64,000 nt of DNA from Dyella humicola (GCF_026283945.1 NZ_JAPDPC010000001.1:496001-560000); one strand, 5' to 3'. Shown: positions 10,910-20,732, counted from the first letter of the stretch. The notes: generated by a model from the sequence alone, not told the origin. Program-made: numbers and translations.

Positions 10910-11800
10910 ATGCGACGTGTCACGTTCGATCTGGATGTCTTGCGCAGCTTCGTCGCCGGCGTCGAGCTGGGCAGCTTTGCGAAGGCTGCTGAGCGCCTTG
11001 GACGTTCCACCTCAGCGGTGAGCGCGCAGCTCAAGAAGCTGGAAGAACAGGCCGGTACGCCGGTATTGCGCAAATCGGGGCGGGGCATGGTGCTGACCGA
11101 GACCGGCGAGACCATGCTGTCGTATGCGCGGCGCCTGCTCGAACTCAATGACGAAGCCGCCACGGCGCTTCAGGGCGTCGAGCTGGAAGGCTGGGTGCGC
11201 TTGGGCCTGCAAGAGGATTTTGGCGAGACCTTGTTGCCCGACGTGCTGGGACGTTTCGCGCGAGCGCATCCCAAGGTGCGTATTGAAGCGCGCATCGCTC
11301 GCAATGCGGAGTTGCTTGACCGTGTGGCCTCTGGGCGGCTTGATCTTGCACTGGCCTGGGACACGGGCGCGGTCTCGCCGCATGCCGAACGGCTGGGCGA
11401 TGCACCGCTGCTGTGGATCGGTGGCCCGGAAGCCGCGATCTTAACAGTGCGCGAGAGTGATGACCCACTACCGCTGGTGATGCTGGAAGCACCTTGTCTC
11501 ATGCGCACGGCGGCGATTGCGGCGCTCGATCGCGCCGGCATGCCCTGGCGCATTTCATTCACCAGCGCCAGCCTGACCGGCATTTGGGCGGCGGTAGCGG
11601 CCGGTCTGGGGGTGTCGCTGCGCACGCCGTTCGGCTTGCCGCCGAGCGTCCGCGCGTTGGCACCGCATGAAACGAGCCTGCCTGCCCTCGGCACGCTGGG
11701 ACTCTGCCTGCATCGTGCCGAGGCCGAACCATCACCGGCAGTCGACCGACTGGCGAACATCATTGCGCAACAGTGGCAGGGTTTGCCGCGGGTCATCTGA
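10910..11800 (+). CDS. LysR family transcriptional regulator
   Basis: A 296-residue LysR-type regulator. The N-terminal winged helix-turn-helix covers residues 6-65, with the recognition region SFAKAAERLGRSTSAVSAQL; the remainder is the two-lobed co-inducer domain (about 90-290). The effector is unknown. Such regulators often control a divergent neighbour, but the closest gene upstream is co-oriented, so the target is not obvious. Candidates are the DUF4865/tautomerase operon 1.8 kb upstream, which has a TTATT-N3-AATAA palindrome before it, or the antiporter that follows 98 bp downstream. The ribosome site is weak. Confidence 0.93.
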   Translation: MRRVTFDLDVLRSFVAGVELGSFAKAAERLGRSTSAVSAQLKKLEEQAGTPVLRKSGRGMVLTETGETMLSYARRLLELNDEAATALQGVELEGWVRLGLQEDFGETLLPDVLGRFARAHPKVRIEARIARNAELLDRVASGRLDLALAWDTGAVSPHAERLGDAPLLWIGGPEAAILTVRESDDPLPLVMLEAPCLMRTAAIAALDRAGMPWRISFTSASLTGIWAAVAAGLGVSLRTPFGLPPSVRALAPHETSLPALGTLGLCLHRAEAEPSPAVDRLANIIAQQWQGLPRVI

Positions 11801-11898
11801 TGTGCAGCGCCGCCAACCCGAAGTGCGCCAACAGCTGGGTTCGGATCATCGCGGGCAGGGGCATGAAATAATGCCGGTTCCCCGAATGGAGTGCGCGA

Positions 11899-13740
11899 AT
11901 GGATAGCCACCATTTCCTGGAGACCGCGCTGGTATTTCTGGTGGCGACGGTCATCGCGGTGCCGCTGACCAAGCGTTTCAAATTGGGCTCGGTGCTGGGT
12001 TATCTGTTGGCCGGCATCGTGATTGGTCCGCAGGAATTGGGCCTCATCAACGATACCGCCGGCGTCGCCACCATTTCCGAATTCGGCATCGTGCTGATGC
12101 TGTTCGTGATCGGCCTGGAGTTGTCGCCACAACGTCTTTGGGTGATGCGCCGTTCCGTCTTCGGCACCGGCGTGTTGCAGGTGCTGGCGACCAGCATCGT
12201 GATGGGCGCTGCGGCCTACTATCTGTTCGGCCTTACGGTGAATGCGGCGACCATCATAGGTGGCAGCCTGGCGCTCTCGTCCACGGCCTTCGGCTTGCAG
12301 ATACTCGCCGAACGCAAGGAGGCCGGCTCGCCCTACGGCCGCCAGGCGTTCGCCATCCTGCTGTTCCAGGACCTCGCGGCGATCCCACTGATTGCTGCCG
12401 TGCCGTTGCTGGCGAGCGCTTCGACCAAGCACGGCTTCGACCTCACGGCGGTAGCGCGCATGGTGGGCACCATCGTCGCCGTGATGATAGGGGGGCGATA
12501 TCTGTTGCGGCCGGTGTTCCGTTTCGTTGCCAAGACGGATTCGCTGGAGGCGTCCACTGCCACGGCCTTGCTGGTGGTGATGGGCACCGCCTGGCTGATG
12601 GAACTTGTGGGCGTGTCGGCGTCGCTTGGCGCGTTCCTGGCCGGTGTGCTGCTTGCTGATTCCGAGTACCGGCATGACCTGGAGTCTCATCTCGAGCCGT
12701 TCAAGGGACTCTTGCTCGGCTTGTTTTTCATCAGCGTCGGCATGTCGATGGACGTCACCTTGTTGCTGCACCAACCGTTGCGCGTGGCAATGCTGGTCGG
12801 CTACCTGATGTTGATGAAGGGCGTGTTGTTGTGGCCGCTGGGTCGCGTCGTAGGCGGGCTCGATCGCCGCGATGCCTTGCGCCTGGCCGTGCTGCTGGCA
12901 TGCGGTGGCGAGTTTGCCTTTGTGGTGTTGAAACTGGCGCGCGAGCAGAGCTTGATTACGGCCGAACAGCAGAACCTGCAGGTCCTGGTCATTACGCTAT
13001 CGATGGCGCTGACTCCATTGCTGGTCGTGCTGTGCAGCCGGGCGTTCGGCACGAAGCCCAAGAAGACGCGTGAGTTCGACACCATCACGGCCGATTCGCC
13101 CCGCGTGATCATTGCCGGCTATGGCCGCATGGGCCAGATCGTGGCACGCGTATTGCGCGCGCAGGGCATCTCATTTGTGGCGCTCGACCCCTCGGTCGAG
13201 CAGATCGATCTGGTGCAGCGCTTCGGTAGTGCCAGGAATGTCTTCTTCGGCGATCCGGCGCGGCCGGAAATGTTGCGCGCGGCGCAGACCGACCAGGCCG
13301 AGGTATTCGTATTGGCCAGCGACGATCCCGAGGCGAGTCTGCGCACCGCACGCGTGGTGCGCCGCCTGTATCCGAAGCTGAAGATCGTTGCGCGCGCGCG
13401 CAATCGCCAGCATGTGTGGCGCCTGATGGATCTTGGGGTGGATGGCCCGATCCGCGAAACGCTGTATTCCAGCCTCAAGATGACGCGGCAGACACTGGAG
13501 GCGCTGGGCATACCGCCCGAACTGGCGGCGGATCGTGTCGAGCGCTTCCGTCGGAACGATGCCGAGCTGCTCGCGCGCCAGTACCTGGTTTATGACGACG
13601 ACGCGCGCATCGTGCAGACGACGCGCGAAGCGCTGAAGGATCTCGACCAGCTGTTCCAGGCCGATGCCGAGCCGGTGCCTGCTCGCGAGCGCAAACGCCC
13701 AACCGGCGTCACACCGGATGACAAGGATGTGACGCGCTAG
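11899..13740 (+). CDS. CPA2 family K+/H+ antiporter, KefB/KefC-like with RCK domain
   Basis: A 613-residue monovalent cation:proton antiporter-2. The first ~390 residues are the hydrophobic transporter domain, including GPQELGLI, FVIGLELSP and the Kef-type DLESHLEPFKGLLLG loop followed by FISVGMSMD. Residues ~400-520 form a TrkA-N/RCK domain with the nucleotide-binding GYGRMGQ motif. In E. coli, KefB/KefC are glutathione-gated potassium efflux systems that acidify the cytoplasm during electrophile stress. No KefF/KefG oxidoreductase partner is next to it, so glutathione gating is not shown. The ATG at 11899 follows GGAG. A charged tail of ~60 residues ends the protein. Confidence 0.9.
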   Translation: MDSHHFLETALVFLVATVIAVPLTKRFKLGSVLGYLLAGIVIGPQELGLINDTAGVATISEFGIVLMLFVIGLELSPQRLWVMRRSVFGTGVLQVLATSIVMGAAAYYLFGLTVNAATIIGGSLALSSTAFGLQILAERKEAGSPYGRQAFAILLFQDLAAIPLIAAVPLLASASTKHGFDLTAVARMVGTIVAVMIGGRYLLRPVFRFVAKTDSLEASTATALLVVMGTAWLMELVGVSASLGAFLAGVLLADSEYRHDLESHLEPFKGLLLGLFFISVGMSMDVTLLLHQPLRVAMLVGYLMLMKGVLLWPLGRVVGGLDRRDALRLAVLLACGGEFAFVVLKLAREQSLITAEQQNLQVLVITLSMALTPLLVVLCSRAFGTKPKKTREFDTITADSPRVIIAGYGRMGQIVARVLRAQGISFVALDPSVEQIDLVQRFGSARNVFFGDPARPEMLRAAQTDQAEVFVLASDDPEASLRTARVVRRLYPKLKIVARARNRQHVWRLMDLGVDGPIRETLYSSLKMTRQTLEALGIPPELAADRVERFRRNDAELLARQYLVYDDDARIVQTTREALKDLDQLFQADAEPVPARERKRPTGVTPDDKDVTR

Positions 13741-13981
13741 AGATCGAGAGGTCCGGACGTGGCAAGGGTGATTATCGCGATGTCTTCGATGCACACCGGC
13801 TGGTGTCCAGGGAATCTCGTCCGGCTGTGCGCCCCTGCACGTAAGGCGGACGTGGCAACTTTCGCCGTGTTCGCAACTCATTTCGACGCGAATAAGGAAA
13901 GATGGCTGCGCCGGGAAGTCGTGCCGTCGAGGGGCGGATCGCTTCCGGGATCGGGCGTGGCCCGACGCCGGCTCTTCGTGC

Positions 13982-15151
13982 ATGAATTCGCGCGTTCCAG
14001 CCCATCCTGTCGTCATCCGCTTCGGCCGTCTTGGCGACACCATCCTGCTGCAGCCCTTGCTGCACAAGCTTCGTTGTCGCTACGGCGGGAAGTGCATCCT
14101 GGTGTCGCTGGGCGACTCTTCGCGTGTGCTGTACGAGGGCCACGAGGACGTTGCCGAAGTCAGGCACTTCGACAAGCAGCACGGTTCTCTGTGGTTCAAT
14201 CCGCAGCGTCTGCTAACTGCGTTGTCGATGCGCGCCGTGCGCGGGGCGCCGTTCTATATCTGCGAGCCCGACGTACGCACACGCACCAAGGTACGCCCCA
14301 TGCTTTCGCTGGCCGGCGTTCCTGCCGACCATTGCGTCTTCATTGAAGACCTCCCCTTGCGCCCGGATGAGCACTGGGTGGACTGGCTGCTGCGTTTTGC
14401 CGATGAAACGCCGTCGGCGTTCGACGCTGTGCCGCGGGCAGGGCCCGGCCTGCCGCACGCACCCAGGCTCGAACCGACCAAGGCAGAACAAAACGGTGCA
14501 CGGGTCTGGCTGGCGGAGCGCGGTCTGCAAGGCCGGCCGTTGTTGCTGCTGCAGCCGGCGAACAAACGCACCATGCGCTGGAATGGTCTGCGCCAGGCCG
14601 ACGATGACGACAAGTCATGGCCGGTCGAACGTTGGGCTGGCCTGGCCCGCGCCATGCTGCAGGAGATGCCGCAGGCGAGCGTGCTGCTCTGCGGATCGGC
14701 CGCCGAAGCCGGCTACCTCGCATCGATAGGTGGCGCAGCTAAGCATCCGCAGGTGATCGTGCCCAAGGAGGGCGTGCCGCTGGGCTATCTGCGCGCGCTG
14801 CTGCATACCGCGCACAGCATGGTGTCGGTCGACACAGGGCCGGCTCATCTGGCCGCTGCGGTGGGATGTCCGCTGGTGGTTCTGTTCGGCAATCGGTGGC
14901 CATCGCTGTGGACGCCGCGCAGTGGGGTTGGCAGCGCTGTCCGCGTCCTCGGTGGGTTGCCCCAGATAGCGCGCGTCGACCGCATCGGACTGGATCAGGT
15001 GATGCAGTCGTGGCGGCAATTGCCGCCACGACCGGAGTCGTTGGCCAGAAAGCTGGCCGAGGATGCACTTCAGTCGGACGGCTGGGCGGGCTGCCGCAAC
15101 ATTTGCCGCACGCTGGGGATCGACGAGCCCACGCGCGCCGCCAGTTCGTGA
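13982..15151 (+). CDS. glycosyltransferase family 9 (ADP-heptose:LPS heptosyltransferase-like)
   Basis: A 389-residue GT9 protein. It opens with PVVIRFGRLGDTILLQPLL (residues 8-26), the family's N-terminal G-x-GD nucleotide-sugar fold start, and has SVDTGPAHLAAAVGCPLVVLFG near residues 280-301 (the D-T-G-x-x-H motif), given here as landmarks. GT9 enzymes transfer heptose or related sugars to the LPS inner core on the cytoplasmic face. The middle (about residues 150-175) is longer and less conserved than in WaaC/WaaF, so the sugar is uncertain. Its last 82 bases overlap the convergent ankyrin gene. No other LPS-core genes surround it. Confidence 0.85.
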   Translation: MNSRVPAHPVVIRFGRLGDTILLQPLLHKLRCRYGGKCILVSLGDSSRVLYEGHEDVAEVRHFDKQHGSLWFNPQRLLTALSMRAVRGAPFYICEPDVRTRTKVRPMLSLAGVPADHCVFIEDLPLRPDEHWVDWLLRFADETPSAFDAVPRAGPGLPHAPRLEPTKAEQNGARVWLAERGLQGRPLLLLQPANKRTMRWNGLRQADDDDKSWPVERWAGLARAMLQEMPQASVLLCGSAAEAGYLASIGGAAKHPQVIVPKEGVPLGYLRALLHTAHSMVSVDTGPAHLAAAVGCPLVVLFGNRWPSLWTPRSGVGSAVRVLGGLPQIARVDRIGLDQVMQSWRQLPPRPESLARKLAEDALQSDGWAGCRNICRTLGIDEPTRAASS

Positions 15152-18100
15152 GCGATATCGATGTAGCCGATGGCGCGCGCCACGTCGGCCGCAGTGCGGC
15201 CGAACGCATCGGCGGCCTGGCGGTCGGCGCCGCGCGCCAGCAGCACACGCGCCGGTGCCAGCATGGCGTGCATGGCGCAGGCGTGCAGTGCGGTGACACC
15301 ACGCTGATCAGCGTGTTCCAGCAAGGCGCCGGCATCCAGCAACACCGGCACCAGGGCGCCGATGTGGGTCGCGTCGCAGTCGCTGCCCGGGCGCAGGTGC
15401 GCACCCAGGAGCAAGAGCAGCGGTGTCTTGCCTTCCTTGTCGGCCAGACTCACGTTGGCACTGCGCTTCAGCAGCGCGTCGAACAGGCGCCGGGCACGCA
15501 GGCTGTCGTTGTACTCAAAGCCGAACTGCGCCGCGGCGTGCAGAGCGCCATGGCCACGCGCATCCACCGCGTTCACGTCGGCTCCGGCATCCAGCAGTTG
15601 CTCGGCAATCTCGGGATAGCCCAAGGCGGCGGCCATCATCAGCGCCGTGGCATCACCGGGCAGGCGTTGGTCCACGCTGACGCCATGCTGCAGCAGCAGC
15701 GCGATCAACGCCTCGCGGCGTGCGCCAACCGCTGCAGTCAGCGGCGTCATGCCGTTGTTGGCGGCCAGCGATGCGTCCGCACCGGCTTCGAGCAGCAGGG
15801 CAGCGACGTCGCGGTGACCGGCGCCGCAGGCGTGCAGCAGTGCCGTGGCGCCCTGCTGGTCGCGCGTGTCCACAACGAAGCCGAGTTCCAGCAGACGCTC
15901 AACGGCGACCAGGGCGCCGGCCGCAGCGGCCTGAGGCAGATCGTCGGCGCGCAACGGTCGGCTGGGGCGTGCCCAGTCGCCCCAGTTCAACCAGCGCTCC
16001 ACCGCAGCATGTTCCAGCGAGAGACCGAGCGGCGTTTCGCCATTGGCATCGACCGCCTCGGGGTCGGCACCATGCGCGACCAGCGCACGCACCAACGGCA
16101 GCGCATATTCGCCATGTTCCAGCGCGGCGAACAGGGGCGTGCGGCCATGATGGTCGCGGGTATTGGGATCGCAGCCGCGCGCCAATAGTGCTTGCAGCAG
16201 CGAGGGCTGCCCAAACGTGGCCGCCAGGTGCACCGGGGTGCGCTCGCGCGCGTCCGGGGCAAACGGATCGCCGCCACGCTCGAGCATGGCCAACGGCAGC
16301 GCGGCGCCCTGCACGCTGTCTTCCAGTCGCAGCAGAGCCTGGGTGATGAGGCCTGCACCGGCCGGTGTCGCGCCCGCCTGCAACAGATCCTCCACCGCCT
16401 CGGTGGCAGCGGGCAACTGTTGCAGCAGGGCGTCGAACAAGCGGCGGCCGAGCGGTGGCAGCTGTGGCTCGCGGTCTTCGATGGTGTCGGCATCGTCTAC
16501 CAGCTGCGGTTGCAGGCGCGCCTCGGGATCGAGGGCGTGATCGAGCAACCAGCGCCGCGCTGCACCCTGGCCCGGTGCGGCGAGATCCAGATAGAGCTGA
16601 GCGAGTTGCGCCTGCGGCCATTCGCGTACGCGTGCGGCGAAGGTGGACACGATCGCCCAGTGACCGAAGCGCAACGCATCGAGTAGGTGCGCAGGGGTAT
16701 CGGCGCCTTCCGGCAACGCGTCCATGCTGAGGCTGGCGGGGAGCGGGGTTTCCGGGTCGAGCAGAGCGACCAGATCCCAGCGACCGGCAGCGGCAGCGTG
16801 ATCCAGCGCACTGCGCCCGTCGCTGCCGGCGGTCTTGGGCTCGGCGCCCAGTGCGAGCAGGGCACGCACCATATCGGCATGCGCATGTGGCGACTGGCAG
16901 GCCAGGGTCAGCGCATCGCGGCCGTGGATGTCGCGCAGCCGCGCGTCGGGCTGTGCTTCGGCCAACAGTTTCACGATGCCCACGGCGCCGGCGCGAGAGG
17001 CCTCCATCAGGGCGGTGCTGCCATGGCGATCGGAGAGCCCGACATCCGCACCCGCGGTGCGCAGCACACGTGCAATCTGCTCGTGACCTTCAGCCGCGGC
17101 GGCCATCAGCGCGCTGCGATGACGCGCGCACACGGCATTGACGGAGGAGCGATGCTTGAGCAGGAGTTTGACGCCTTCCACATCGTCGTCGGCCACGCCG
17201 GCAGCGGCGACGATCGCCGGCTCGCCATCGGGTGGGTTCGGTTTGGCGCCACGTTCAAGCAGGAACTTCGCCACCGGCCAGTTGGCTGCACCGCAGGCAA
17301 TGGCGAGCGGACTCAGGCCTGCCTTGTTGAGCGCATTGATGGCTGCGCCCGCGTCGAGCAGCATGGCCGCCACAATGGGCTCGCCGCTCAACACGGCGCC
17401 ATGCAAGGGGGTATTGCCTTCGGTGTCCGCAGCGAGCGGGCTGGCACCGTTGGAAAGCAGGGTCATCACCGCATCGGCGCGACCGTGCCAACTGTCCCGG
17501 GTCACCGCGAGCAGCGGTGTCAGGCCGCCATTGGCACGGTTCACGTCGGCACCCTTGGCGATCAGGGCGCGCAATAGCCTGGTCTCGGGTAGCAAGGCCG
17601 CCAGCGTCAGCACGGGGCGCTGATCGCGCTCGCCGCTGGCCGCCATGGTATTGGGGTCGGCGCCCGCCTCGACCAGGGCCAGGGCGCGCTCGATGTCACT
17701 GTCGCGCACGGCAGCCAGCAGGGCCCGTGCCTGTTCCGGCGTGCCGGCGGTGCGCTCTTCCTCGCTGAGTTGCGGCGCGGGCTTCGTCGGAGGGGTCGAC
17801 ACTCGCGGCTCGACCACGCCGGCAGACGGCTGCCGCAGCGGGCGCCGCGTTTCGCACAACAGGGCGCGCAACGTGCGGTTCGCGATCACCAGGCAGCCCA
17901 GCGGCATCAGCACCACGCCATAGACAGCCAGCGCCGCCGTGCGCAGTTCCGACGGCAGCACGCCGTAGAGCCCGGTGAGTGCGACGGCGACAAACGCCAG
18001 CACCAGCAACGAGAACGCCGCCGGCAGGAAGTGCGTGAAGAAGCGTTCCTCGCGCGACAGGTGACGGCCAAAGGTCAGGCTGCGTGCCGTCGCCGTGAAG

Positions 18101-18537
18101 ATCCACGAGCCGTCGCTTTGCGGCGGATAGGCGTCGTCCCACACATAGGCCAGCCCGAACGCGGGCCAGACGCGCCACAGGGTCGTCAGCGCCACCATCA
18201 GCGCGCCAGCGAGCAGCAAGGCCGCGCCAAGGCTTGGCGCCTGGTTCAATCGGAGCATGGGCCAGGCGACCAGCAGAAACACCAGCACCACGTAGCCCGT
18301 GAACATCACCAGATAGGCCGCGCCTCGACGCAGCACGGTGCGGCCAAAATGGGGCTCCGGATCGAAGCCGATGGCGTGGCACACCGCCGCCATGGTCAAC
18401 GCATTGGCGATCAGCAGCGGGATGAGCGCAAGCGGGTGCGCGCCGAGTGCGGCGATCGCCGTGGCGATCAGCCCAGGCACGAACCAGGCGAGTGCTTGCA
18501 GCAGCGGGGGCGGGCGACGCATTTTTGAGTAGGCCAT
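15070..18537 (-). CDS. large membrane-anchored ankyrin-repeat protein
   Basis: About 1155 residues from the ATG at 18537 (MAYSKMRRPP); starts 18 residues upstream or 5 downstream are possible. The first ~235 residues are hydrophobic with about six membrane segments and resemble a Yip1-like domain. A proline-rich linker follows, and then an array of well over twenty ankyrin repeats to the C-terminus, with repeated G-x-TPL, A-A-x-x-G and LL-x-x-GAD/N units. A break of ~100 residues (around 640-760) is degenerate. Ankyrin arrays bind proteins; tethering to the inner membrane suggests a scaffold or inhibitor facing the cytoplasm. There is no secretion signal, so a host-effector role is not indicated. 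It overlaps the GT9 gene by 82 bases, tail to tail. Confidence 0.88.
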   Translation of the reverse strand: MAYSKMRRPPPLLQALAWFVPGLIATAIAALGAHPLALIPLLIANALTMAAVCHAIGFDPEPHFGRTVLRRGAAYLVMFTGYVVLVFLLVAWPMLRLNQAPSLGAALLLAGALMVALTTLWRVWPAFGLAYVWDDAYPPQSDGSWIFTATARSLTFGRHLSREERFFTHFLPAAFSLLVLAFVAVALTGLYGVLPSELRTAALAVYGVVLMPLGCLVIANRTLRALLCETRRPLRQPSAGVVEPRVSTPPTKPAPQLSEEERTAGTPEQARALLAAVRDSDIERALALVEAGADPNTMAASGERDQRPVLTLAALLPETRLLRALIAKGADVNRANGGLTPLLAVTRDSWHGRADAVMTLLSNGASPLAADTEGNTPLHGAVLSGEPIVAAMLLDAGAAINALNKAGLSPLAIACGAANWPVAKFLLERGAKPNPPDGEPAIVAAAGVADDDVEGVKLLLKHRSSVNAVCARHRSALMAAAAEGHEQIARVLRTAGADVGLSDRHGSTALMEASRAGAVGIVKLLAEAQPDARLRDIHGRDALTLACQSPHAHADMVRALLALGAEPKTAGSDGRSALDHAAAAGRWDLVALLDPETPLPASLSMDALPEGADTPAHLLDALRFGHWAIVSTFAARVREWPQAQLAQLYLDLAAPGQGAARRWLLDHALDPEARLQPQLVDDADTIEDREPQLPPLGRRLFDALLQQLPAATEAVEDLLQAGATPAGAGLITQALLRLEDSVQGAALPLAMLERGGDPFAPDARERTPVHLAATFGQPSLLQALLARGCDPNTRDHHGRTPLFAALEHGEYALPLVRALVAHGADPEAVDANGETPLGLSLEHAAVERWLNWGDWARPSRPLRADDLPQAAAAGALVAVERLLELGFVVDTRDQQGATALLHACGAGHRDVAALLLEAGADASLAANNGMTPLTAAVGARREALIALLLQHGVSVDQRLPGDATALMMAAALGYPEIAEQLLDAGADVNAVDARGHGALHAAAQFGFEYNDSLRARRLFDALLKRSANVSLADKEGKTPLLLLLGAHLRPGSDCDATHIGALVPVLLDAGALLEHADQRGVTALHACAMHAMLAPARVLLARGADRQAADAFGRTAADVARAIGYIDIAHELAARVGSSIPSVRQMLRQPAQPSD

Positions 18538-18610
18538 GGGCGCGGAGTATAGGAACCGTGACGAGGGCAGACGGTAATCCCGTGTTAACAACGTCGATCA
18601 AAAGTGACGT

Positions 18611-18907
18611 TCAACGATCGCGGCTGCGATCCTGCGGGGCGCTTTTGTAGGCAAGATGATTGGCAGCGGCGAGCGTCTGCTGTGGTGGCAGTTGCAAATG
18701 CCAGCCCTGGTCGCGCAAATGCGCCATCACTTGCTGGGCATCTTCATTGGGCAGCTTGCGCTGGTCGTTGAGCTCGACTTCGAGCACCAGGCGCAGCTCA
18801 CCAAGCATCTGGGTGAGCGAATCCGGCAGGGGGCTGAAGTCATCTCGGTGACCCAACCACAGGTACGTGTCGGGCTTTCGTTGGCTGGCATAGACAAAAC
18901 AGTGCAT
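18611..18907 (-). CDS. ycgL: YcgL domain-containing protein
   Basis: A 98-residue small cytoplasmic protein beginning MHCFVYASQRKPDTYLWL, which matches the conserved start of the YcgL family, followed by the LVLEVELNDQRKL core and the DQGWHLQLPP segment. The open frame continues 86 codons upstream without family similarity, so the Met at 18907 is taken as the start. YcgL is widespread in gammaproteobacteria, often near minCDE or rnd, but its function is not established. Here it sits 73 bp upstream of the ankyrin gene on the same strand, and an operon with it is possible. Confidence 0.9.
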   Translation of the reverse strand: MHCFVYASQRKPDTYLWLGHRDDFSPLPDSLTQMLGELRLVLEVELNDQRKLPNEDAQQVMAHLRDQGWHLQLPPQQTLAAANHLAYKSAPQDRSRDR

Positions 18908-19214
18908 GAGGGGCACCCATCGGCGTGAATCGTTAAGGAGGGCGCACCGGCAACGGTACGGACTGCAAGGGTAGCAGCCCATGGCGTTGACGTGCCCGTC
19001 ACGGCCTGAACGCTGCGATCTTCGGCCAACGCCCACGAACAGGCGACATGGGTGTTCATCCACCAGGAACGTTTGCTGCAACTGCACTTGCAAGCCCTGC
19101 GCCGAGCCGGCACAGTGCCGGCCGGGGGTGTTAAACGCGCGTATGAAATTAGCGAAATCGTCCAACCTCCCGCTACGACCCGAGCCAGATCAACGATAAG
19201 CAGGAGCAATGCTG
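18908..19214. other. 307-bp divergent intergenic region
   Basis: The region lies between ycgL (-) and the FadL-type gene (+). No gene or clear RNA is visible. It presumably holds both promoters. The only definite element is AGGAG at 19202-19206, which fits the ATG at 19215. Confidence 0.4.
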
Positions 19215-20651
19215 ATGCAGTCTTTCCGTCAATTTTCACGTGCGGGCCGTCCGCTCACGCTTGCTGCGCTGAGCCTGGCCATCCTGGGGACGCTCGCTGC
19301 GCCGCAGCGCGCCGAAGCCAGCGCTTTCCAGTTGCATGAAGACAGCGCCGCCGCCATGGGCCGCGCCTACGCCGGTTCCGCCACGGCGGGCGGTGATGTG
19401 TCGGTCGTGGCCAACAATCCGGCTGCGATGTCCGACCTGAAGGGTACGTATTTCCAGGCGGACATTACCGCCATCAATTTCGGCACCACCTTCAGCGGTT
19501 CCGCCCATGACGCGCTGGGTCGTCCGATCAGCGGCGGCAACGGCGGCGACGCTGGCACCACCATGCCGGTCCCGGCGATCTTCTTTGCCACCCAGATCGA
19601 CGACAAGTGGCACGTCGGCGCAGGGTTCACCGTGCCGTTCGGCTTCCAGACCGAATACAACCAGGACTGGATCGGCCGTTACAACGCCATCAAGTCGCAG
19701 TTCACCTCGCTGGATGCCACCTTGTCGGTGTCCTACGACGTGACCGACAACTTTGCGCTGGGCCTGAGCGGCATCGCGCAGCGGACCTCGGCCGAGCTGA
19801 CCAGCGCCATCAACTACAACGCTGTCGGTCTGGGCCTGGTCAACCAGGCGGCGATGGCGGGTGCGCTGACGCCGGCCCAGGCTCAGGCACTGGGTCAGCA
19901 GGTCAACACCATCATTCCGCCGGGTTCGGACGGTATCGCCCGCATCAAGGGCGACGACTGGGCCTACGGCTACCAGATCGGCGCGTACTGGAAGATCACC
20001 TCGAACGACAAGCTGGCCTTCGACTATCGCTCGAAGATCTCGCACACGCTCGAGGGCACCGCCAACTTCACCGTGCCGCCGAACGTGCAGGCGCTGTTGT
20101 CCAGCCCGACCGTGGCCCCGCTGCTGGCCGGTGCTGGCGGCGTGCCGTTCACCCGCACCGTAGGCACCGCACCGTTCACCACGCCGGCTACCGCCACCGC
20201 CAGCTACTGGCATCAGGAAGAGAAGTGGGGCATCGGTACCGACGTGTCCTGGACCAAGTGGGACGTGTTCAAGAACCTGACGGTCAACTACGCCAATCCG
20301 GCGCAGCCGTCCAGCGTGGAAGCGTTCAACTGGAAGAACAGCTGGTACGTGGCCGTCGGTGGCGACTACTACCTGAACGAGAAGGTCACCCTGCGTGCCG
20401 GTTTCGCGGTCGACACCACGCCGACCACGAACAGCACCCGCGACCCGCGCGTGCCCGATGGCACCCGTCAGCTCCTGTCGGTCGGCATGGGCTACAAGGC
20501 CAGCGAGCATTTCGTGCTCAACGCCTCGTATGCGCACATCTTCGTGAACAAGGCGACCATCAACGCGACCAGCTCCACCGGCGACGTGCTGACCGGTAGC
20601 TCGGACGACTACGGCAACCTGCTGAGCTTCTCGGCCCAGTACAAGTTCTAA
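19215..20651 (+). CDS. OmpP1/FadL/TodX family outer membrane transporter
   Basis: A 478-residue outer membrane beta-barrel protein of the FadL group, which admits long-chain fatty acids or other hydrophobic compounds by lateral diffusion. It has a signal peptide ending near AEASA, then the mature N-terminus AFQLHEDSAAAMGRAYAG, the typical hatch segment with the conserved NPAAM (about residues 65-70), and it ends in QYKF with the terminal aromatic residue expected for BAM recognition. AGGAG is 8 bases before this ATG and only 2 bases before the ATG at 19209, so 19215 is preferred. It is followed by a strong terminator and faces the aldehyde dehydrogenase operon, which may share its type of substrate. 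Confidence 0.92.
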   Translation: MQSFRQFSRAGRPLTLAALSLAILGTLAAPQRAEASAFQLHEDSAAAMGRAYAGSATAGGDVSVVANNPAAMSDLKGTYFQADITAINFGTTFSGSAHDALGRPISGGNGGDAGTTMPVPAIFFATQIDDKWHVGAGFTVPFGFQTEYNQDWIGRYNAIKSQFTSLDATLSVSYDVTDNFALGLSGIAQRTSAELTSAINYNAVGLGLVNQAAMAGALTPAQAQALGQQVNTIIPPGSDGIARIKGDDWAYGYQIGAYWKITSNDKLAFDYRSKISHTLEGTANFTVPPNVQALLSSPTVAPLLAGAGGVPFTRTVGTAPFTTPATATASYWHQEEKWGIGTDVSWTKWDVFKNLTVNYANPAQPSSVEAFNWKNSWYVAVGGDYYLNEKVTLRAGFAVDTTPTTNSTRDPRVPDGTRQLLSVGMGYKASEHFVLNASYAHIFVNKATINATSSTGDVLTGSSDDYGNLLSFSAQYKF

Positions 20652-20671
20652 TCGGAACGGTTGCAGACCAA

Positions 20672-20701
20672 ACCTCCCCGCGCGAGCGGGGAGGTTTTTT
20701 T
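20672..20701 (+). terminator. intrinsic terminator of the fadL-type gene
   Basis: The stem ACCTCCCCGC-GCGA-GCGGGGAGGT is followed by a run of T residues, 20 bp after the stop codon. It is a textbook Rho-independent terminator for the plus strand. Confidence 0.93.
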
Positions 20702-20732
20702 ATGGACGAATGGGTAAGGGCGCTCGGGCGAA

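Noticed and set aside
13741-13981. Possible extra gene between the antiporter and GT9
   Set aside because: Frames in the gap are shadows running into the GT9 coding region, without a ribosome site or family features.
14866-16188. 440-codon plus-strand frame antisense to the ankyrin gene
   Set aside because: The repetitive ankyrin coding sequence leaves an open complementary frame; there is no start with a ribosome site and no recognisable domain.
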